A stretch of DNA of 5,423 bases from CAYRGQ01 sp964444885 (GTDB lineage: Bacteria > Bacteroidota > Bacteroidia > Sphingobacteriales > Sphingobacteriaceae), in the NCBI GenBank assembly GCA_964444885.1, contig CAYUIZ010000167.1, positions 1 through 5,423 on the forward strand. The letters are read 5' to 3'. The notes under the pieces are model-generated. The model was not told the origin of the DNA. It did no database searches and saw only the letters and a list, made by a program, of their open reading frames with translations. The translations under genes and the position numbers were made by a program. Within the stretch, counting starts at the first letter, position 1. Every line of letters starts with the position of its first letter. Positions 1 to 5,423 of the stretch are shown here, in pieces.

Positions 1-30
1 CCCATCTTCCCACAGCTCACTAAAAATTTG

Positions 31-38
31 TAATTTCG
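31..38 (+). promoter_or_regulatory. Weak candidate -7 element upstream of leuS
   Basis: TAATTTCG matches TAnnTTTG at all but one fixed position, and the neighbouring AAAATTTG at 23-30 also misses by one base. Either would give a very short leader for leuS (ATG at 66). No convincing -33 TTTG is visible within the few bases available upstream, so this is only a candidate. No Shine-Dalgarno sequence precedes the leuS ATG. Confidence 0.2.
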
Positions 39-65
39 CCGTTCTTCATTCAAGCCACCGACAAC

Positions 66-2852
66 ATGGAATACAATCATAAGGCGATCGAGCAAAAATG
101 GCAAAAACGCTGGGCCGATAAACAGACCTATCGCGTCAGCAATAGCGCTGACAAACCGAAATACTACGTGCTGGACATGTTTCCCTATCCCTCGGGGGCG
201 GGTTTGCACGTAGGCCATCCGCTTGGCTATATCGCTTCTGATATTTTTGCCCGCTACAAGCGGCTGAAAGGCTTCAACGTATTGCATCCGATGGGGTACG
301 ACTCATTCGGGCTGCCAGCTGAGCAGTACGCGATACAAACGGGCCAGCATCCGGCGATCACGACGGAAACGAACATTAACCGCTACCGGCAGCAGCTGGA
401 CAACATGGGATTTTCCTTTGACTGGACGCGCGAAGTGCGTACCAGTGATCCCGCCTACTATAAATGGACCCAATGGATTTTCATGCGCCTGTTTGATAGC
501 TGGTATAATCATGCGGCTGATCAAGCTGAGCCCATTGCTAATCTTGTGGCACACTTTGAACAGCACGGTAGTGTGGGGGTGGACGCGGCATGCGACGACG
601 ACGTCCGGTCATTCAGCGCGGCCGAGTGGGCCGGATTGGGTCATCGGACTCAGCAGGAAGAGCTGTTGAAATACCGGTTGGCTTACCTGCGCGAGAGCAC
701 GGTCAACTGGTGTGCGGCGCTAGGTACCGTTTTGGCGAACGATGAGGTCGTGAACGGCGTGTCGGAGCGTGGCGGTTATCCCGTCGAACGCAAGAAAATG
801 CTGCAATGGAGCATGCGCATCACGGCTTATGCCGAACGGTTACTGACAGGCCTCGACACCATCGATTGGCCGGATCCGCTGGTCGAGATGCAGCGCAACT
901 GGATTGGGAAGAGTGTGGGTGCGAGCGTTCGGTTCAAGCTCAAGTCGGATACCGAAAGCGCGATTGAGGTATTTACCACCCGCGTGGACACGATATACGG
1001 GGTCAATTGCCTTGTGTTGGCACCCGAGCACGACTTGGTGGCATCGCTGACAACGCCGGAACAGGAAGCTGAAGTGATGCAATACATTGCGCAAACCAAG
1101 AAAAAATCCGAACTGGACCGCATGGCCGATACCAAAAATGTGTCGGGTGCCTTTACGGGAAGCTTTGCGGTGCACCCGCTTACCGGAGAGGACGTGCCGA
1201 TCTGGGTAGCGGACTACGTGCTGGCCGGCTACGGTACGGGCGCGGTAATGGCGGTGCCTTCGGGCGATCAGCGCGATTACCTCTTTTCGACACATTTTGG
1301 CTTACCTATTGTTCCGATTTCGGATGCACAGGTGTTGGACGAAGAGGCCGATCCCACGAAGGCGGGAAGATACATCAACTCGGGCCTGATCAACGGGCTG
1401 ACCTACGACGAGGCAGTGCCCGTACTCATCCAGAAACTGGAAGAGCTCGGCGCAGGTGCCGCGCGGGTCAACTACCGTTTGCGTGATGCGGTCTTTGGCC
1501 GACAGCGCTATTGGGGCGAACCCGTGCCGGTGTATTTCAAAGACGGGCTGCCGTATTTGATTGATGAGTCGGAATTACCCTTGTTATTGCCCGAAATTGA
1601 CAAGTACTTGCCTACGGAAACGGGCGAGCCGCCGCTGGGCCGGGCAAAAGATTGGAAATACCAAGACCAGTATGCCTACGAGCTGAGCACGATGCCGGGG
1701 TGGGCGGGGTCTAGCTGGTACTGGTACCGGTATATGGACGCGAACAATACGGACGTATTTGCATCCGAGGAAGCGGTCGCGTATTGGCGGGATGTGGATT
1801 TGTACATTGGCGGTTCAGAGCATGCCACGGGACACTTGCTCTACAGCCGTTTTTGGAATAAATTCCTCAAAGACCTGGGCTATGTGCCCGAGGAGGAGCC
1901 TTTTAAGAAACTGATCAACCAAGGCATGATCCAAGGACGGAGCAATTTTGTCTACCGCGTTTTGGATGAAGCAGGCAATGGTACCAATCAATTTGTGTCT
2001 GTAGGGCTCAAGGATTCGTACCGAACCGTGCCGCTGCATGTGGACGTCAATATCGTGCACCACGATGTGCTGGATATTGAGGCGTTCAAGCATTCGCGCC
2101 CGGATTTCGCTGATGCGACATTTATCCTCGAAAATGGCAAGTACCATTGTGGCCACGAAGTGGAGAAAATGTCCAAGTCGAAATTCAATGTGGTCAATCC
2201 GGACGATATCGTTGAGCAGTTTGGTGCCGATACACTTCGTCTCTACGAAATGTTTTTAGGGCCGTTGGAACAGAGCAAGCCTTGGAACACCAATGGCATC
2301 GAAGGCGTCTACAAATTTCTGAAGAAGTTGTGGCGGCTGTTCCATGACAACGACAACAACCTGAATATCTCGGAGGAGGCGCCAAGCAAGCAAGAGCTGA
2401 AGTCGCTGCACAAGATCATTAAAAAAGTGCAGGACGACATTGAGCGCTTCTCGTTCAATACGTCGGTGTCGGCCTTTATGATTTGCGTCAACGAACTGAC
2501 CGATGTGAAATGCAATAAAAAGGCGGTTTTGGAGGATTTGGTGGTCGTATTGCACCCTTATGCACCCCATATCACCGAAGAGCTATGGGAACTGCTCGGC
2601 CACGAAGCGGCAACCTTGTCCTTCGCGAGTTATCCCGAATTCAACCCCGATTATTTGGTCGAAAGCGAATTTGCCTATCCCATTTCGATTAATGGAAAGA
2701 TGCGGATGAACCTGTCCATCTCCCTCGAGCTGGAGCAAAAGGAAGTCGAGGCATTCGTGCTGGGTCATGAGCAGGTACAGCATTATCTGGAAGGCAAAGC
2801 GGTGAAAAAGGTCATCGTTGTGAAGGGCCGGATCGTCAATATCGTGGTGTAA
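66..2852 (+). CDS. leuS: Leucyl-tRNA synthetase (class Ia), Bacteroidota-type long form
   Basis: Cytoplasmic enzyme that attaches leucine to tRNA-Leu using ATP and hydrolyses mischarged tRNA. The 928-residue product starts with MEYNHKAIEQKWQ, the usual Bacteroidota N-terminus, so the ATG at 66 is secure. Motifs in order: HIGH-type HVGH at residues 48-51; GYDSFGLPAEQ at 77-87; an inserted block at about 149-205 that the E. coli enzyme lacks; a degenerate zinc region with a lone Cys at NWC (214-216) and ERGG (234-237) where a CxxC would be expected; the CP1 editing domain with TTRVDT (304-309) and GTGAVMAVPSGDQRD (390-404), keeping the editing Thr and Asp; GRQRYWGEP (478-486); a leucine-specific insertion at about 623-699; KMSKS at 701-705; then the anticodon-binding helical domain and a C-terminal tRNA-binding domain ending in GRIVNIVV. 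E. coli LeuRS is about 860 residues, and the excess is mostly the insertions. No frameshift or missing catalytic motif is seen. Confidence 0.98.
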   Translation: MEYNHKAIEQKWQKRWADKQTYRVSNSADKPKYYVLDMFPYPSGAGLHVGHPLGYIASDIFARYKRLKGFNVLHPMGYDSFGLPAEQYAIQTGQHPAITTETNINRYRQQLDNMGFSFDWTREVRTSDPAYYKWTQWIFMRLFDSWYNHAADQAEPIANLVAHFEQHGSVGVDAACDDDVRSFSAAEWAGLGHRTQQEELLKYRLAYLRESTVNWCAALGTVLANDEVVNGVSERGGYPVERKKMLQWSMRITAYAERLLTGLDTIDWPDPLVEMQRNWIGKSVGASVRFKLKSDTESAIEVFTTRVDTIYGVNCLVLAPEHDLVASLTTPEQEAEVMQYIAQTKKKSELDRMADTKNVSGAFTGSFAVHPLTGEDVPIWVADYVLAGYGTGAVMAVPSGDQRDYLFSTHFGLPIVPISDAQVLDEEADPTKAGRYINSGLINGLTYDEAVPVLIQKLEELGAGAARVNYRLRDAVFGRQRYWGEPVPVYFKDGLPYLIDESELPLLLPEIDKYLPTETGEPPLGRAKDWKYQDQYAYELSTMPGWAGSSWYWYRYMDANNTDVFASEEAVAYWRDVDLYIGGSEHATGHLLYSRFWNKFLKDLGYVPEEEPFKKLINQGMIQGRSNFVYRVLDEAGNGTNQFVSVGLKDSYRTVPLHVDVNIVHHDVLDIEAFKHSRPDFADATFILENGKYHCGHEVEKMSKSKFNVVNPDDIVEQFGADTLRLYEMFLGPLEQSKPWNTNGIEGVYKFLKKLWRLFHDNDNNLNISEEAPSKQELKSLHKIIKKVQDDIERFSFNTSVSAFMICVNELTDVKCNKKAVLEDLVVVLHPYAPHITEELWELLGHEAATLSFASYPEFNPDYLVESEFAYPISINGKMRMNLSISLELEQKEVEAFVLGHEQVQHYLEGKAVKKVIVVKGRIVNIVV

Positions 2853-2962
2853 CGATTTCTTTTCATGATGGAACTTTAGAACGTTTTGTTTAGATTTGTT
2901 TTTTCGCGGTGTCCCGATTGCGTGCTATACCGTGTAATCTTGTTGTCTATTTTCCTAAAGTA
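2853..2962 (+). other. AT-rich intergenic region between leuS and the oxidoreductase gene
   Basis: This 110-base gap is clearly more AT-rich than the flanking genes. It contains the -7-like TAGATTTG and a T run at 2899-2904, but no GC-rich hairpin precedes the run, so no intrinsic terminator is supported. The in-frame GTG at 2909 lies here, but the residues it would encode resemble no signal-peptide extension. Read-through from leuS remains possible. Confidence 0.6.
2891..2898 (+). promoter_or_regulatory. Candidate Bacteroidetes -7 promoter element for the oxidoreductase gene
   Basis: TAGATTTG is an exact match to the Bacteroidetes sigma-factor -7 consensus TAnnTTTG. It lies in the only sizeable intergenic gap, 64 bases before the preferred ATG. 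The -33 partner (TTTG about 19-21 bases upstream) is poor: the expected place, near 2867-2870, reads GATG. It would give a 5' leader of about 55-60 bases and let the oxidoreductase and lipoprotein be expressed apart from leuS. Confidence 0.35.
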
Positions 2963-4282
2963 ATGATGAAATCTACTCGAAATGAACAATTAGCGGCACT
3001 GAGCCGCAGACGCTTCTTGAAGCATTCTGGACTGGCGGTTGCCGGTATGTCTTTGTTGCCTAGCGATCGCTTGTTTGCTGCTGGGGCTAATGCCAACGCG
3101 CAAGAGATTCGCGTAGGGCTGGTCGGCTGTGGCGGACGGGGGACGGGCGCAGCCATACAGGCGCTTAACGCGGACCCCAACGTCAAGATCACCGCGCTTG
3201 GCGATGTGTTCGGAGACCGGCTGGAAGAGTCGCTGCATGCGTTGCAGCGTGTCGGCAAGGATCGGGTAGCGATCAGCGATGCGGATAAATATTTAGGTTT
3301 TGATGCCTATTTGGGCGTGATTGACTCCGGTGTCGACGTGGTTTTGCTTTGTACCCCGCCAGCATTCAGACCGGCCCACTTCGAGGCGGCTGTGCAAGCC
3401 GGCAAGCACGTGTTCTGCGAAAAGCCGGTTGCTGTCGACGCGCCAGGCGTGCGCAGTGTTTTGGCTACCGCCAAATTAGCTAAAGAAAAGAATTTATGCG
3501 TGGTCTCCGGATTTTGCTTCCGCTATGAGGACAACAAACGCGAGCTGTTCGGACGTATACACGCCGGGGATATCGGTGAGATCACGACGGTTTCGACGTT
3601 TCGAAACGGGGGAGACCTGTGGTACCTCGACCGTCAGCCGGATTGGACCGATATGACCTACCAATTGCGTAACTGGTACTATCAAAATTGGCTTTCGGGC
3701 GACTTCATCGTGGAAATGTCCGTGCATTCGCTGGATATGATGTCGTGGGCATTGGGGGATGTATTGCCTCTGCGGGCGACGGGCACTGGTGGGCGTCAGG
3801 TTCGCACCGATGAGAAATACGGCAACATCTACGACCATTTTGCCGTCGAATTTGAATACCCGAACGGGATGAAAGCCTATCACTTCACGCGGCAGCAGCC
3901 CGGCACGACGTTCCGCAACTCGGTGGAAGTTTTCGGCTTGGACGGCAAAGCGTCGATTGAGGTGGGCAGCCGTTATGAAATTGCGGGAAAAAAACCCTGG
4001 AACCATTTCGGCAATATCAGTAACATGTACCAGACGCAGCACGACGAGCTTTTTGCGGCCATTCGCAGTGGAAACACCATCAACGATGGCGAATACATGG
4101 CGAACAACACGATGCTGGCCATTCTGGCCCGTGATGTGTCCTACACCGGCATTACCACATCGTGGGAAGACGCGATTAAGTCTGATTACGAAATGGGCCC
4201 GAAAATCAGTGAATACGACTGGAACTTGCAGTGGGAGAATCCGGAAGTCGCGATTCCTGGCGTAACGAAGCTGAACGCATAA
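2963..4282 (+). CDS. Tat-exported Gfo/Idh/MocA-family oxidoreductase
   Basis: Predicted NAD(P)-dependent oxidoreductase of 439 residues; the substrate is unknown. The N-terminus carries a perfect twin-arginine motif SRRRFLK (residues 14-20), a short hydrophobic stretch (about 21-32) and Ala-rich cleavage sites near 42-46 (GANANA), so it is probably folded with its cofactor and sent to the periplasm. The Rossmann domain has GLVGCGGRGTG (52-62); Asp81 after the second beta strand favours NAD over NADP. The family EKP motif is at 153-155. The C-terminal substrate domain contains RNWYYQNWLSGD (236-247), VHSLD (254-258, likely catalytic His255), GGRQVRT (276-282) and EYPNGM. From memory, RNWYY..WLSGD..VE...H.LD marks an uncharacterised subfamily common in Bacteroidota and Planctomycetota. 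The GH109 glycosidase signature (MENCCY-like) is absent. An in-frame GTG at 2909 would add 18 residues without any feature; the ATG pair at 2963/2966 places the RR motif at a normal distance from the start. The SUMF1-like lipoprotein gene follows after 39 bases. Confidence 0.93.
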   Translation: MMKSTRNEQLAALSRRRFLKHSGLAVAGMSLLPSDRLFAAGANANAQEIRVGLVGCGGRGTGAAIQALNADPNVKITALGDVFGDRLEESLHALQRVGKDRVAISDADKYLGFDAYLGVIDSGVDVVLLCTPPAFRPAHFEAAVQAGKHVFCEKPVAVDAPGVRSVLATAKLAKEKNLCVVSGFCFRYEDNKRELFGRIHAGDIGEITTVSTFRNGGDLWYLDRQPDWTDMTYQLRNWYYQNWLSGDFIVEMSVHSLDMMSWALGDVLPLRATGTGGRQVRTDEKYGNIYDHFAVEFEYPNGMKAYHFTRQQPGTTFRNSVEVFGLDGKASIEVGSRYEIAGKKPWNHFGNISNMYQTQHDELFAAIRSGNTINDGEYMANNTMLAILARDVSYTGITTSWEDAIKSDYEMGPKISEYDWNLQWENPEVAIPGVTKLNA

Positions 4283-4321
4283 CCGCGCGCCCTTGCGAAA
4301 CCCCAAGTGAGCTACTCAAGC

Positions 4322-5365
4322 ATGGAATTTTATCATAAAGTGACTTCTGCGCCATGGCTACGCGTCGGCGTAGTAGCCCTCTTATTCGCGTGGTGCCCTA
4401 CGTTGGTATCCTGCGGGACGGCACGCCAACGTGCCCAACACCCAGACGAAGGCCGGCAGGCCGCCGAGCCGTATACCCAGCAGATCGAAGGATTGCCGGT
4501 AGGCATCGAAATGGTGCCCGTGCCCGGGGGCACGTTTACTATGGGCAACACCGGGCAAGCGGCTGGCAAAGCCGACGAAAAGCCGGCTGTCACGGTCTCC
4601 GTCGATCCGTTTTGGATGAGTAAGTTTGAGATTCCCTGGGACGTGTACGAGTCTTTTATTTTTGAAAAAGCCGATCGTACCCAGGCGGTTGCGGAGGCTG
4701 CGCTGGACGGCGTGACCCGGCCAACGCCGCCCTATCTGGACATGACGCTCGGTATGGGCAAGGAGGGCTTTCCGGCGATGGGGATGACGCAATATAATGC
4801 CATGCAGTTTTGCAAATGGCTCTACACGCGTACGGGCATTTTTTACCGGTTGCCCACCGAAGCCGAATGGGAATATGCCGCCAGGGCTGGCTCGGAGGCT
4901 GATTACTACTTCGGTGACGATGCCAGTCAGCTCGACGAACACGCGTGGTTCGCGCTGAACAGCGACGGCAAAACCCAGCCCATAGGCCAGAAAAAGCCCA
5001 ACCCTTGGGGTATCCACGATATACTGGGCAATGTGGCGGAGTGGACCTTTGACCAGTATGATGCCGGCTATTACGATTCCTTAGCCACGCACGGTACAGT
5101 GGCCAATCCGTCCAAATTTCCGCACGAACTGTATCCCATATCCGTTCGCGGCGGCTCCTTCCGCGACCAAGCCGATCAGTTGCGGACGGCGGCACGGGCC
5201 TATTCCGAACCCGCATGGAAAGCGATCGACCCCCAAACCCCAAAGAGTGATTGGTGGTTTACGATGACGCCCATCATCGGCCTGCGCTTGGTGCGGCCAG
5301 ATACGCCGCCGAGTGAGGAAGAAATCGCCACGTACTTCTCGTTTGAACCCATGCCGGATTATTGA
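4322..5365 (+). CDS. SUMF1/FGE-fold lipoprotein lacking the FGE cysteine pair
   Basis: Product of 347 residues of unknown role with the formylglycine-generating-enzyme (C-type-lectin-like) fold. The signal peptide has a hydrophobic core at about 14-30 and a clean lipobox LVSC with acylated Cys31. Residues after the Cys (GTARQR) lack the acidic surface-export signal of Bacteroidetes lipoproteins, so a periplasm-facing location is more likely. Fold landmarks: VPGGTFTMG (67-75), DEKP and FWMSKFEIPW (97-106), RPTPPYLDMTLGMG (133-146), FYRLPTEAEWEYAARAG (174-190), NPWGIHDILGNVAEW (227-241), VRGGSF (275-280) and the terminal GLRLVRP (320-326). True FGEs place two active-site Cys just after the RGGS motif; here that segment is RDQADQLRTAAR with none, and the mature protein has only Cys31 and Cys164. 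It is therefore unlikely to make formylglycine; a binding, scaffolding or different catalytic role is inferred. No EgtB-type HxxxHxE iron site is seen. The ATG at 4322 is preferred over an in-frame GTG at 4307, which adds only five residues. It is probably co-transcribed with the oxidoreductase. Confidence 0.92.
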   Translation: MEFYHKVTSAPWLRVGVVALLFAWCPTLVSCGTARQRAQHPDEGRQAAEPYTQQIEGLPVGIEMVPVPGGTFTMGNTGQAAGKADEKPAVTVSVDPFWMSKFEIPWDVYESFIFEKADRTQAVAEAALDGVTRPTPPYLDMTLGMGKEGFPAMGMTQYNAMQFCKWLYTRTGIFYRLPTEAEWEYAARAGSEADYYFGDDASQLDEHAWFALNSDGKTQPIGQKKPNPWGIHDILGNVAEWTFDQYDAGYYDSLATHGTVANPSKFPHELYPISVRGGSFRDQADQLRTAARAYSEPAWKAIDPQTPKSDWWFTMTPIIGLRLVRPDTPPSEEEIATYFSFEPMPDY

Positions 5366-5407
5366 AGTTAGGTATGGGACTGGAGAAAAGATAAAGGAAC
5401 AAAGCGC

Positions 5408-5412
5408 AAGGA
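5408..5412 (+). promoter_or_regulatory. Possible ribosome binding site for the next gene
   Basis: AAGGA sits five bases before an ATG at 5418, a normal Shine-Dalgarno distance. It is the only good SD-like match ahead of a start codon in this window; the three complete genes have weak or no SD, as is usual in Bacteroidota. The sequence ends before the reading frame can be tested. Confidence 0.3.
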
Positions 5413-5417
5413 CGGGC

Positions 5418-5423
5418 ATGTCT
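5418..5423 (+). CDS. Possible start of a downstream gene (two codons only)
   Basis: ATG TCT at the edge of the window follows an AAGGA ribosome-binding-like sequence and lies 52 bases after the lipoprotein stop codon on the same strand, which would fit a third operon member. Only Met-Ser is visible, so the product cannot be named and the frame could close immediately beyond the window. Confidence 0.22.

Noticed and set aside
242..249. TATTTTTG, a perfect TAnnTTTG promoter-like match
   Set aside because: It lies inside the conserved N-terminal coding region of leuS with no gene start nearby; an eight-base degenerate motif is expected by chance.
840..1295. A 151-codon minus-strand frame inside leuS
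   Set aside because: Antisense to the conserved CP1 editing domain, with His/Arg-rich composition and no motif.
2851..2904. Possible terminator after leuS (AACG...CGTT pairing followed by a T run)
   Set aside because: The only stem found is four base pairs, and no GC-rich hairpin adjoins the T run.
3988..3994. Run of seven A in the oxidoreductase gene as a possible slippage or phase-variation site
   Set aside because: The run simply encodes Gly-Lys-Lys, the frame is intact on both sides, and seven A is short for a switching tract.
3494..4306. A 270-codon open frame on the minus strand opposite the oxidoreductase gene
   Set aside because: It lies almost wholly antisense to a gene with clear family motifs, and its translation shows no recognisable domain or signal. 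Long antisense frames are common in GC-rich coding DNA.
4382..5243. Two overlapping minus-strand open frames (211 and 195 codons) opposite the SUMF1-like gene
   Set aside because: They are Arg- and Pro-rich low-complexity translations typical of antisense shadows of a real gene.

Overview
The window looks like ordinary chromosome from a moderately GC-rich member of the Bacteroidota, possibly Sphingobacteriaceae-like. Three things point there. The leucyl-tRNA synthetase has the long Bacteroidota form, opening MEYNHKAIEQKWQ, with an extra block before its degenerate zinc region. The ribosome binding sites of the three complete genes are weak or absent. A perfect match to the Bacteroidetes -7 promoter element (TAnnTTTG) lies in the one sizeable intergenic gap. 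The genus assignment is a guess.

Layout: all three complete genes are on the + strand. Positions 1-65 are a short leader before leuS. Positions 66-2852 are leuS, an essential cytoplasmic translation enzyme with intact synthetic and editing motifs. Positions 2853-2962 are an AT-rich gap that holds a candidate promoter and no recognisable intrinsic terminator. Positions 2963-4282 encode a Gfo/Idh/MocA-family oxidoreductase with a textbook twin-arginine export signal. After 39 bases comes a lipoprotein of the SUMF1 (formylglycine-generating-enzyme-like) fold at 4322-5365, which lacks the catalytic cysteine pair of true formylglycine-generating enzymes. The last 58 bases carry a Shine-Dalgarno-like AAGGA and an ATG at 5418 that may open the next gene.

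How they work together: leuS is a housekeeping gene, probably unrelated in function to the others. The oxidoreductase and the SUMF1-like lipoprotein are closely spaced, on the same strand, and both predicted to be exported: one folded with cofactor through Tat, the other lipid-anchored. This suggests a two-gene (or longer) cell-envelope module. Its substrate cannot be read from sequence. Sugar or polyol chemistry is the general expectation for Gfo/Idh/MocA enzymes, but nothing here fixes it. The pair is the part most worth a second look. I saw no RNA gene, CRISPR array, insertion sequence or large repeat.
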